64,000 nt of DNA, taken from Leishmania martiniquensis (Eukaryota > Euglenozoa > Kinetoplastea > Trypanosomatida > Trypanosomatidae). The DNA is taken from contig NC_090143.1 in NCBI RefSeq assembly GCF_017916325.1, forward strand, positions 310,001 through 374,000, given 5' to 3'. Shown one piece after another: positions 41,290 through 50,927 of the stretch (positions are counted from its first letter, which is position 1; every line of letters starts with the position of its first letter). The position numbers were made by a program, and so were the translations under genes. The notes beneath the pieces were generated by a model. The model had not been told where the DNA came from, did not search any database, and saw nothing but the letters and a program-made list of their open reading frames with translations.

Positions 41290-44200
41290 TTATCCAAGTC
41301 GACTCGATGTGAGTCGGCCTTCGCTTTCCTCGCCATCGGTGAACGCCGGCCCCCTGGTAGCCGGCGCCGGCAGGGCGGCGGAAGGCTTCTGCCGCAACTG
41401 CTTCTGCGGGCAGCGACCAGCACCACCACCACCAACGCCGACGCCGCCGCGCATCCGCCGTGTCGTGCCGACCCCCCACGAGTCGTACTCCTCCAGCAGT
41501 CGGACGAGCGTTGGGGTGAGGCGTGACACGAGGCCGCGCTGCATATCAGCGAAAGAGACGATCATCAGATCAAACGCGAAGGAGACGTTGGCGTACGGCG
41601 ACTCCGCCGACTGGTGCGCGTCCGCGGGTGGCGGCGGAAGCGGCGGGCCCGCCAGCTCTGCATCGCCCTTGCCCTTGCTGCCGTTGCCATCCTCCCGCGG
41701 AGCCGCTGATGCAGCGTTCCCGGTCAGCCTCTCTTGTTCGCTGGGGCACCTTGGCCCTGGCGAACCTTTGCTCGCCACGCCGCCGCCGGGGAGGTCGAGA
41801 GGGTCCACTGCGCCCTCACCATCCGCCACCACTGCCGCGGTGGCTCGCGTGCGGCGCTGACAGACGAGTGCGGTGGACCGTCCGCCCAGCTGCTCCTTCG
41901 TCAAGCCTGGCAGCTTTGGGTAGCGCTGAGAGAAGTGATTCAGCACGACAAACTCAGCCCGCACCGCGGCGCCGATGCGGAGTGCCTCGGGAAGAGTCGA
42001 GTGCTTCTTGCGAGCGGCCTCCTCCTCGAACCCGGGGCCGAATGTCGCCTCATGCACGAGGACGAATACCGGTGGCGACGACGAGGACGAGGAAGAGGAC
42101 GGCGACGACGGCTGCGGGGCAGGCGATCGCGCTACCGCCGCCGCCGCTGGAGCCCTGCCAGCGCTGCCACTGCCGCAGACATCCTTCACGAGCGTCGCGC
42201 CCACCGCCCCCCCTGCCGTGCTGCCCACGCCCGCTCCATCCATCAGGAGCCCACCCTGAGCAACGAGTTCGGTAGGGTTCCCGCACCTCGGTGGCCGACG
42301 CCGCGCCCGCGCGGCAAAGTTCCAACTGCGTTCCACCAAGAAGGACGAGGGGCGTGTGTCGCCTGAGAAAAGCAGCACACGAGAGCTGTCCGGGATGCAC
42401 GAGAGGGGCTCTGCACCGTACAGCTGCCCAGTCGCAGCCTCCGCTGCGTCGCGCTTGGCAGCGCGCCCTTCGGCACCCCCCGCCGCCTCCCCCTGAACCG
42501 TTTTGGTTGACGAGCAGAAAGGAAAACGTAACAGCAGCGCGTGCGCATTGGCGGGGTGGTCCACGGTGACCACCTCCGCATCCCACCAGACGTCGTCCCT
42601 CGCCAGCGCCGCCGTCACCGCTGTTGCAGAAACCGCAGCGCCGTCACCGTCGACGCAGCGCGCGGCGGCGAGAGAGGCGTTTGCGGGCGGTTCAGAGGAA
42701 GATAGCAGGGGCGTGTCTGACGAGGGATGCCGCAGCTGATGCTGAATGCCGGTTGCGATCGCCCGGTTCCACGCAGTCAGGTGCGCCTGCAGCAGTGGCA
42801 TCGGTACAACATGTTGCTCCTCTGGCTGGCTGCTGCAGACGCGAGGAGCAGTACGATGATGACCACATCGATGCGTGAATGATGTAGCACGAGGAAAGCC
42901 CACATCGTCATCGCCGAGAGCGTGGTTATCGCGCTCTGCGCCGTCCGCACAGTCATGACGACTGTTGTTAGGCGCGGCAGTCGAGGCTCGGCACCTCCCT
43001 TGGCACCCGTCGGATACAACGCTGCCCTCTTCTTCCGCGGATGCAGTCGACAGCAGCCCCCCCTTGCGAAGCACGCTGGCCGGCGGGGGCATCAACTCAA
43101 AGACGCACTCCTCCTGAAGCCACGTCGTGTAGGGTGCCGTGCCGCCCCAAGCATCCATCATGAACGCGTAGACCTCTGCCGGACACACGATAAGCAGCTT
43201 TCGCGCCGGTGGCACCGCGCATGAGCCACGTTGAAGGTATTGATGGCGCAGCGTGAGGAGGGACATGAGGCCGAGGTGGTGATCGGCGTGGGCGTGCGAA
43301 ATGAAGACGAGCACAATATCGAGCACAAACTGCGCAAGACGCGCGTCGGCAGCATCTCCGGGCTCTGTGAAGGCCGCCGCACAGGACGGATGAGCAGAGG
43401 ACGTGCTGCTCTCGGTGTCTTCGCCGTGGTCATTGGCATCTTCGCGCCGGTCCCGGCTGCTCTCCGGATGGCTGCCACATGTGCCACACAGCGGCGACTT
43501 CGGCACGTGGCAGCGAGGCTGGCGCTGGAGGCATGCGCCGCCGCTACGGACTCGCCCGCAGAGGGAGGCGAGCTGCCCGGCGCTACCCTCCCCAAAGTCC
43601 AGAATGACCACCCCACGTCGAAGTCGCTGCGTACATGTTGCCGGCGGTCGCCACGATGAAGGCGGCGACCCCGTCGTCTGTGAGCCGCCCGCGTCGGTGG
43701 TGGCGGAGTCGCGAGAGCGCCCGACGAAGTCCGTCGAGCGCGAACCGAAGGAGACGTCACCGTCACGCCGCGCGCCTGCAGCCTCGCCCGCGGGGGGCCT
43801 GCCACGTGGCGCCGACGGCGTATCCTCTGACACCACTGCGGCAGCTACCGGGGCATCAACGCCAGCATCCTCGTGAGGCAGTGGCTGGGCAGGGCCGTCC
43901 TCTCTAGGGAAGCAGTAAGCGGGAAGGTGCAGCTCCAGAAAGGTGCCGCTCACGTTGCGGTACTTGCTGGGGACAGCAGAGCCGGTCCCCAGGAACCCCA
44001 CTGCGCCACCGCCGATGCCTGCAAGGCCAGTGCTGCGCATACCCACATGCTCTGGCGAGGCTGCGAAGCTGTCGTGCGTGTCCACGCGGCCCACAGCCGG
44101 CGTCAAGGTTGTCGCCGGTGCTTCTCCAGCCGCTGTTGCAGCAGCCACAGCCGAGCTCGTCTCAAGTGAGCGCAGAAATGCTGCGGACAGAAGGGCCAGC

Positions 44201-47200
44201 GCAGAGGCCGGTGTGGGGTACGGCAGCAGCGACGTAGCACCCTCCATGACGGCAAGGTGGCGCGACGGTGCCGAAGGAGGCTGAGTGCAAGCTGCCGGTG
44301 GCCGCGCCCTTGAACTTGCTGCGGCTGCGGCTGCCGAGGAGCAGGCACCAGAACAGGCTGGCACTGTCGCAGTATCATAGCTCAGGCTCGTCTGACGCGC
44401 TCGCTTGCGGAATGTCGACAGGGGAGACGGGGACGCAGCCTCCGCCGCCACCGTACCGTGAACTGAAGAAGCCTTGGCGGTTGCCGATGCCGACAACGCC
44501 GTCGCTGCTCCCTGCTGCGCGTGGTCCGTCTTCCGCTTCAGACCTCGACCTTGGTGAGGCAGCTGCAGCGCCGCCTCCGGGATGCACCGCAGCTTCAGCG
44601 AGTAGGGCCAGTACCCCACGCTGTCATCAGCAGAGGTGCTATTCCAGTCCTGCGCGCTCGGGCTCGTGCGCTGCGTGCGCGCCGCGCCACTGCTGCCGGA
44701 AGCCTCCACCGAGACAGCAGCCTCTCCTCCTGCGCCACCACCGGCTGCGCAACCCTCAGCGACCTCACCAACATCACAGACTCTTTGCGGCACGGCCGTT
44801 GCCCCCAAAATAGGGAAGAGCGACGGTGCGAGGTGGCTGAGATGATAGCGGTGGACGAGAGCCGTAGGGAAGGCCGTGTAATGCTGCTGTACGTAACTGG
44901 TGAACAGATGCCATGTGCGTTGTGGCCGTCTTGTCGTCGGAGGACTTTGGCGCGCCTCCCCCACCTCCACAGAGCCGCCATCGCGCTCCCCATCCTCACC
45001 CGCCCGCGCGTCCTCATCAGCGCCGTCGAACATGTCGTGAAGAGTGAAGGATAGCGACGGGGCCAGCGAAAGCTGGACCGCTGGCAGAGAGCTACAACAG
45101 TCCTGTCGCCGCGGCGCAGATGTCTTTGCGGTCATGGTCGCGCCACCACCCGACTCGACCCTCTCCTCCACTGCACCCTCCTCGCCGTGATGCCCTGTCC
45201 CGCAGACGCGCTGATGATGATGGAGCGGATGGCGCTCGACGGCTACATCGGCAAAGACGTACGCGTTGTAGGCAGCATAGATGCTGGGCGTGGCGGCCTC
45301 ACACTCTGCCCATGACGACACCGGTAAAGGCGGAAGCAAATTCGACGGCGCCCTCACCCTGTCCTCGCGTGCGGCAGAAGAGTGAGGCAGCATGTCGTGA
45401 CGCCAGCGACGCTCCACGTCAGCAAAGTAAGCGGCGGGTTGCACGTGAAAGGCGTGCCGCACAACGAGCTGACGCGGTCGTCGACTCAAACGTGGCGCCT
45501 GCGAAGGATTTGGTGCTGCCACCGTCTCCTCGGCCGCCCCGTCGCCCCCTTCGTGGTAGTACGCGAGGTGCGGAAAGTGCTCTAGCAGAAGGCGCTGCAG
45601 CGCCCCACCTCCGTGTCCACCGACGGCCGAGCGGCGACAGGTTTCGCCGTCCGCCTCAGCCTCCTCGCACGCGGCAGCAAAGTTTCTCGCAGGCGATTCC
45701 CAAGTGTCATCAACAGAGCTACCTAACAGCCGCGTGACGGCCTCCCGTACATCTTCTGGTCGATCGCCGTCCAACACGAGCGAGATGTACGCATGTCGCG
45801 TTGCCTCCGTGGGACGCATCACCTGATGCGGGTGCACCCGGCGTCGCCGTGCAACGGATGATTGGGGGCTAACGTGCGCACAGGGAGCTGTGGCATTCGG
45901 CGAGGGAGGCAGCGATACGGCTGGCGTATCCGCCATGTCCGCATCCACGTCTGCCTCCACAGACATTCCTTGCTTAAGTTGGCCGTACTTGGGGCCTGAG
46001 CGGACACCCAGCGCGCGCGCCCTGGCGGGGTCGAAGCTGGGCCCCGGTGATACAATGACTGCATACCCGAAGACAACGTCATGACTCGTTGGGGCTGTGA
46101 AGGCCACCGTCGACGCTGCCACATCCACGTCCTTCCCTCCCTCTGTGCCCACTGCAACGTGCGCGTGGCACGGACCATGACGCTGTCGCGTTCCGTCGAC
46201 TCTGGCGGACAGCGACGTCGACTGGGGCTGGCTGGCCATCGCGTCACTTACCGCGGCAGCACCTGTGACGCTCTCGCTCTCCCCACCTCGGCACCCACCC
46301 GAGACGCGAAAGCACACCAGCAGGCTCTGCTGGCTGAGCGGCAGTGTTGCGTGAATGTAAGGTGAGGACGCCAGTGCCCCCTCCCCTGTTAGGCCGCGCG
46401 GCATCGCGGGCTCGCCCACCGTCTCGAGAAAGTGCACCTGGTTGTTCCCCACGGCCGCCTCCGATCTCGCAGCGGTGCCATCGTGGCCGCCGCAGGCTGG
46501 CGTGTGATCCGTCGCACTTCGCACCACTCCGTGAAGCTGCCGGAACGTCATGGGTCGGTGCTGGAAGTAGTGGAAGCGCAGCGTCGCCAAGAAGCGGCGT
46601 AGACCAACGGATGGTAGCGGCGAGGATAGCGGCACCCCTGCCACAGCTGCCGTCGGCCGTCCCGTTGACGTATTCGCGCGTGCGCCCCCAGCTAGTGAAG
46701 AGGTGCAAGTCTGTACATGAGCGTCCACACTGTTAGAGTCGCGAGGGTCGCTGCCACCAGCGCTGCTGCGCGCACCGCCCGGTGCGAAAATATTCATGCG
46801 GACGGGCTGCGCTGGGCCGTCCACAGCCGCACTGGGGCCGAAGAACGTGGCGTGTCTCACGCCGGCATCGTTGATGGTAAAGAGCATGCCAGGCAGCCCC
46901 ATCACCGCCGACGCCGCGCCGACAGGCGCCGCGTCTGTGGGACCCGCGACGGGGCCCGCCGGTCTTCCTCGGTGCGGCTTACCCTCCGCTGAGCTGACGA
47001 CATTGTTGGGGGGAGGCGATGACGAGCCACTCGTTGTGCAGCTCCACCGCGTGAAGAAGAAGCCTCGCACCTTCTTCAGCCGGATGTTCGCCTCCGAGCT
47101 AAACCGCTGCGCCCCCTCTGGGCAGTTGAAGAGGATGTAACCCTCGTTGCCGCTCGAGCCAGCGTCTGCCGTGACGTTCGGCGCAGAGGATGGCACCAGT

Positions 47201-47613
47201 GGTTCCGATGGCTGTGGATGCAGAAGTGTCGCCCGATGGAACGGACCAGCTCGCGGCCATGTCGGTCGCTTCGCCGTCAGGTATGAGGACCAGCTCGAGG
47301 ATGAGGACACCGCAGACTCGGCGGCCTCTCCTGGAGAGGGCTGGTGGGGCGTGCCGCCAACGTCTGCGTGCGCGGATGGCGCGAGCCTCGGAGCGGGGGC
47401 GATTGCGTTGGCAGGCGACCGTGATGTATCCTCAGCATCGACCGTGTAGATGTTACCTAAGACCGGTGGCACCTCTCCTGTAGGCCAACTCGACCCCACT
47501 GCGGAGGCTTCGGCAGAGTCATGTAGCACTGGATGATCAAGAGGGCCGTAATAGCAGCACCCACCGTACCCGTTCGGCGTGTCGGAGCCTAGTAGCTGCA
47601 CGTAATGTGTCAT
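41290..47613 (-). CDS. tRNase Z, long form (ELAC2-like), very large
   Basis: A 2107-residue endonuclease that removes 3' trailers from tRNA precursors. The N-terminal half begins with the typical degenerate metallo-lactamase start (VQLLGSDTPNGYGG) and has LFNCPEGAQRF and GLPGMLFTINDAG. The C-terminal catalytic half has FLGTGSAVPSKYRN (PxKxRN at 1215-1220), ILDFGEG, the metal-binding HAHADHH (H1440, H1442, D1444, H1445), SGDTRPS (D1752), HEATFGPGFE (H1854), KKHST (H1871) and LNHFSQRYPK (H1893), so the zinc ligands are present. The long form in other eukaryotes is about 800-930 residues; the excess here comes from low-complexity Ala/Ser/Pro/Gly insertions between conserved blocks. The start is the first ATG and fits the family N-terminus. 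Localisation, nuclear or mitochondrial, is not evident; no clear presequence. Confidence 0.95.
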   Translation of the reverse strand: MTHYVQLLGSDTPNGYGGCCYYGPLDHPVLHDSAEASAVGSSWPTGEVPPVLGNIYTVDAEDTSRSPANAIAPAPRLAPSAHADVGGTPHQPSPGEAAESAVSSSSSWSSYLTAKRPTWPRAGPFHRATLLHPQPSEPLVPSSAPNVTADAGSSGNEGYILFNCPEGAQRFSSEANIRLKKVRGFFFTRWSCTTSGSSSPPPNNVVSSAEGKPHRGRPAGPVAGPTDAAPVGAASAVMGLPGMLFTINDAGVRHATFFGPSAAVDGPAQPVRMNIFAPGGARSSAGGSDPRDSNSVDAHVQTCTSSLAGGARANTSTGRPTAAVAGVPLSSPLPSVGLRRFLATLRFHYFQHRPMTFRQLHGVVRSATDHTPACGGHDGTAARSEAAVGNNQVHFLETVGEPAMPRGLTGEGALASSPYIHATLPLSQQSLLVCFRVSGGCRGGESESVTGAAAVSDAMASQPQSTSLSARVDGTRQRHGPCHAHVAVGTEGGKDVDVAASTVAFTAPTSHDVVFGYAVIVSPGPSFDPARARALGVRSGPKYGQLKQGMSVEADVDADMADTPAVSLPPSPNATAPCAHVSPQSSVARRRRVHPHQVMRPTEATRHAYISLVLDGDRPEDVREAVTRLLGSSVDDTWESPARNFAAACEEAEADGETCRRSAVGGHGGGALQRLLLEHFPHLAYYHEGGDGAAEETVAAPNPSQAPRLSRRPRQLVVRHAFHVQPAAYFADVERRWRHDMLPHSSAAREDRVRAPSNLLPPLPVSSWAECEAATPSIYAAYNAYVFADVAVERHPLHHHQRVCGTGHHGEEGAVEERVESGGGATMTAKTSAPRRQDCCSSLPAVQLSLAPSLSFTLHDMFDGADEDARAGEDGERDGGSVEVGEARQSPPTTRRPQRTWHLFTSYVQQHYTAFPTALVHRYHLSHLAPSLFPILGATAVPQRVCDVGEVAEGCAAGGGAGGEAAVSVEASGSSGAARTQRTSPSAQDWNSTSADDSVGYWPYSLKLRCIPEAALQLPHQGRGLKRKTDHAQQGAATALSASATAKASSVHGTVAAEAASPSPLSTFRKRARQTSLSYDTATVPACSGACSSAAAAAASSRARPPAACTQPPSAPSRHLAVMEGATSLLPYPTPASALALLSAAFLRSLETSSAVAAATAAGEAPATTLTPAVGRVDTHDSFAASPEHVGMRSTGLAGIGGGAVGFLGTGSAVPSKYRNVSGTFLELHLPAYCFPREDGPAQPLPHEDAGVDAPVAAAVVSEDTPSAPRGRPPAGEAAGARRDGDVSFGSRSTDFVGRSRDSATTDAGGSQTTGSPPSSWRPPATCTQRLRRGVVILDFGEGSAGQLASLCGRVRSGGACLQRQPRCHVPKSPLCGTCGSHPESSRDRREDANDHGEDTESSTSSAHPSCAAAFTEPGDAADARLAQFVLDIVLVFISHAHADHHLGLMSLLTLRHQYLQRGSCAVPPARKLLIVCPAEVYAFMMDAWGGTAPYTTWLQEECVFELMPPPASVLRKGGLLSTASAEEEGSVVSDGCQGRCRASTAAPNNSRHDCADGAERDNHALGDDDVGFPRATSFTHRCGHHRTAPRVCSSQPEEQHVVPMPLLQAHLTAWNRAIATGIQHQLRHPSSDTPLLSSSEPPANASLAAARCVDGDGAAVSATAVTAALARDDVWWDAEVVTVDHPANAHALLLRFPFCSSTKTVQGEAAGGAEGRAAKRDAAEAATGQLYGAEPLSCIPDSSRVLLFSGDTRPSSFLVERSWNFAARARRRPPRCGNPTELVAQGGLLMDGAGVGSTAGGAVGATLVKDVCGSGSAGRAPAAAAVARSPAPQPSSPSSSSSSSSPPVFVLVHEATFGPGFEEEAARKKHSTLPEALRIGAAVRAEFVVLNHFSQRYPKLPGLTKEQLGGRSTALVCQRRTRATAAVVADGEGAVDPLDLPGGGVASKGSPGPRCPSEQERLTGNAASAAPREDGNGSKGKGDAELAGPPLPPPPADAHQSAESPYANVSFAFDLMIVSFADMQRGLVSRLTPTLVRLLEEYDSWGVGTTRRMRGGVGVGGGGAGRCPQKQLRQKPSAALPAPATRGPAFTDGEESEGRLTSSRLG

Positions 47614-48402
47614 GAGATTACGTTGGTGGGTGGAGGGGGAGGGAGGAGGCCCGCGTACGTGCAGGGACGACCTGTAAGTTCTGCCAGACGCAAAGCCACC
47701 CTACCCACCCCCTCTTCCCCACTCTCTGCGTCCCCACGTATACCTATCGGGCTGCCTCTCTGGTGTATATGCGCCTGCGCTAAAGTTCCGCGGCACACCC
47801 AACGACAGAAAAGAATTCGCTGCCTTCCTCCAACAGGAAGGGGAGAGGAGGTGGCATTGTGAGAGAGGAGAGAAAGAGAAGCACACGGAGCGCATTAAAT
47901 AGCTGAGGGGAGGGAGGGGGAGCAGGGAAGAAGGGAAGAAGGGAGGCCCACAGGCCTGCCCCTCTGCTCCCCCGCTTCGCTCCGGGAAGTATGCCGCTGA
48001 TGTTGCGGCATCGCTTCGCATTGCATATGGAGTTGCTGAAAGCGCAGCCCAGCACGCGCAGAAATCCGCCCGACACTCATCAACGCAGAGACAGCCGCAC
48101 CGCACAGCTGCTCCCATCGCAGATCTGAGATGCCCTGCGCCCACGCACAGGCGCACGAACGCACATGCGCGCGCGCGAGAGAGAGAGAAAGTGAAAGGAA
48201 GAGACGTCCGCTAACGTTTCGGCGCGAGGCTGAATGCGGGTAGCCCCACCGGCACCGCCGCCTCACGCGAGCACTCCCCTCGCGCATGCGCAGGTGTCAG
48301 AGCTGAGGAGTACGATCGCGAGCCCATCTTGCGGGAGGGGGGAGGGAAACCGATACCCCCTCAACGCCCACAAAGCTGGGGCATTGCCTCTTCCAGTTGA
48401 GC
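47614..48402 (-). other. Intergenic region upstream of tRNase Z
   Basis: No gene supported. It is purine-rich on the + strand at 47825-47885 and 47905-47945, so the transcribed strand carries long pyrimidine tracts suitable for trans-splicing of the tRNase Z mRNA. Confidence 0.55.
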
Positions 48403-49032
48403 TCATTTTTTATCCCCATGCCCAGAGCCGCCGCTGTCACCGGCACCCTCCGAAGGTGCTGCAGGCGGCGCACCAGCAGCAGTCGCAGCAGCATCCGCAG
48501 CCACGTCCCTCGCCTTGCTCTGGACACCCGCCTTCGCCGTCTTTTCCTCTGCACCCGCCCTCAGAAACGTCTCAGCGTTCACCGCCACCCATGACGGTAA
48601 CATCAGCTCCACGCTAGCGACCAACCGCGGCAGCAACAGCATCTTCAAGCCCAGCGTGAAGAGGCGAAACGCAGCCTCCTGTGGAATACGAGGAACTTCT
48701 CGGGTGAGCATAACAAGCGCCTGCGCCTGCCGGTCCCATGTGGGATAGTACGCCCGCGACGCCCCTCCGCGGTAGAAGTCGCGGCGAGCCGACCAGAAAC
48801 CCTGCTCATCGCCGTGCACTGCCTCGGCGTCAATGAGGCGCGGGCACTGCGACGGGTCTTCTTTGTAAGCCGAAAAGTATGTCGGTGTGTAGTCGACCGC
48901 CACGGCTGAGCACCGCTGATGCCTGCGGCTGCCACGGCGGGTGAGGAAGTCCCGCTGCGTGATGCGGAGGCGCGGAGAAACGAGGCGGCTGACCTTCGCC
49001 GCGGCGGTGGCGGCAGTGTCTCGTAAGGGCAT
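48403..49032 (-). CDS. Hypothetical protein, probable mitochondrial, 209 aa
   Basis: I do not recognise this protein. The first 40 residues are rich in Arg, Ala and Ser with almost no acidic residues (AAAKVSRLVSPRLRITQRDF), like a mitochondrial presequence. The central part has aromatic-rich VDYTPTYFSAYKEDPSQ and YYPTWDRQAQALV, then a hydrophobic amphipathic segment (FRLFTLGLKMLLLPRLVASV, about 124-143). The tail from about 160 is Ala/Lys/Gly low-complexity. The layout fits a small structural subunit of a mitochondrial complex, but that is a guess. The start ATG at 49032 is the first in the frame. Confidence 0.75.
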   Translation of the reverse strand: MPLRDTAATAAAKVSRLVSPRLRITQRDFLTRRGSRRHQRCSAVAVDYTPTYFSAYKEDPSQCPRLIDAEAVHGDEQGFWSARRDFYRGGASRAYYPTWDRQAQALVMLTREVPRIPQEAAFRLFTLGLKMLLLPRLVASVELMLPSWVAVNAETFLRAGAEEKTAKAGVQSKARDVAADAAATAAGAPPAAPSEGAGDSGGSGHGDKK

Positions 49033-50927
49033 CGGCGCTGTGCTGGCGATCCTTTACATTCGCCACCAACACAAAAGGCGCGCATGCAAAGGAGGTGAGA
49101 GTCGGTGTGTGCGCGTTCGTGCGTGTGTGCGTCGGTGAGACAATAGGGAGAAACAGAGAGGAAAGCGTGTTTGGAGTCCACGGAGCACATCTCTGCCGGT
49201 GTGTGGGCGTCTCTCTCACCTCAGCGCCCTCCAGCGACAGCAACAAGCGTCTCAACTGCGTGTAAGAGGATGGAAGCCAAAAGGCAGGGTCGGCATAGAA
49301 GCTCCGCAGAGAGCACGCTCAGGTGCGGCCGCGCTCCGTGGCGTGCTACCCCCCCCTGACACGCACACCACTCCGTAGAAATGCTGAGCAGAGCATCCTC
49401 ATCGATAACTGAGCTGACAGAGGCGATGCGGATGTGTACACCCGGGAAAGAGGCAGGCGTGATAAGAGGCGAAGGTGCGGGACCAGCGGGGGAGCCACAG
49501 GAAAGCGACGGAAGACGTTACGGAAGAACGCATAGGCACAGCACCAGTCCGTAAAAAATCACATATGCACGCACTCACCATCACCGCCTCCCTTCCCCCC
49601 CCCCACACCCCCCTCCCGCTATACAGGAGGAAGAGGCGCTGCAGCAGCCTCCCTCCTCCCCCTCCCCCTCTCACCTCTCACCCCAACTGCAGTCGAAGCA
49701 GCGCACACAAAAAAAAAACGAGCCAACGGCAGCGAAAGCGGCAGGCGCGTACAAATGTGTATGAGAGCCCAGAGAGAGGAGAGAGTACGAAAAGGGGGAA
49801 GGGACGTTGCATGGGTGGTAAAGGTTTAGGCGAAGTAGGAGGAGGGCGACGATCGAAGAGGGAGGAGAGGGCTTCCGCGTGGCCGCGGGCGCCCTCTCAC
49901 AAGTCACGCAAGCGAGACGACCATCGATTTTGATGAGCAGAGAGGGAGAAAGCGAGAGAGAGACGCACGCAAAGACACGCACACCGAGTAACGCAACACG
50001 GAGAAAAAAAATACAGATATACACGTCTGTGTATGTGTGCGTGTGGGTGAAGAAGGAAGGTTCCACGAGGATACGGTGATGGCACAAACGATGGCGGTGT
50101 AGTGGTGAAAGGACGGGGTGCAACAAGTGAAGCAGGAAGCAGAAGAGGCACATACGGAGAGAGGAGAGAGGAGACGTCAACGCGCACGCACGCCTGCAGT
50201 GTATATGGGCCGTGGTCATCGTCTCGGTGGCGGAACATTTTTATAGGAAGGGGAGGGAGGGGGGAGGGAGGCATGAAAAAAAAAGCTGGAGAGCGGGTCG
50301 GGAGGCGTCGCTGGCGCGCCCCGTCTGTGTGAGCGGAGGGACGGAGGGGGCTGGACGCACGCCCAGCAGCGCCGCGTCTTCGGGGGAAAAATCTAAAGAA
50401 ATGCGCACACATCACTCGGAAGAAGGCAACGGAATAAATCTGCGGCACACATCTATACATGCGACGAAGCATCAAAATGCGTTCATCATAGTGCGCCCCC
50501 ATCCCGTCCTCCTCCCACCCCCCACAACCTGCGCAAGTGTGCGGGTGCAGGTGGTCGGAGAAGAGGGGGAGAAGGGGGTGGGGAAGAGGACGGGATGGGG
50601 GGCGCAGGGTGCCGCAAAGCGGAAAGAGCACGCGTGCGCCACGCCGGTAGCGGAGTGGTGGAAGGGAGGGGGAGGCAGCAGGGCATGTCTTCGGGAAGAG
50701 ACGATGAGCACACGCACAACGCGCGGAGATCCACCAAGCGCACGCGTGCGCATTCGGGGCGCCATCGGGCAGAATTCGGTCAAAACGCCTCTCTGCTGCC
50801 CCCCGCCCGCCTGCCCCTTTCCCACAGGCGCCGCGCGCCACAGTGGCCTCCCCCCCACCCCCTCGCTTACGTGCGCCTACCCGCATGTATGGCGGTGGCG
50901 GTGGAAGGGAGGGGAGGGGGTGAGAGG
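49033..50927 (-). other. Intergenic region, kinase to 209-aa gene
   Basis: No gene supported. Mostly the 3' UTR of the kinase: simple repeats, A-run at 49709-49718, poly-C run near 49587-49601 and long purine-rich stretches on the + strand (49770-49870). Minus-strand frames of up to 344 codons here are low-complexity. Confidence 0.5.
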
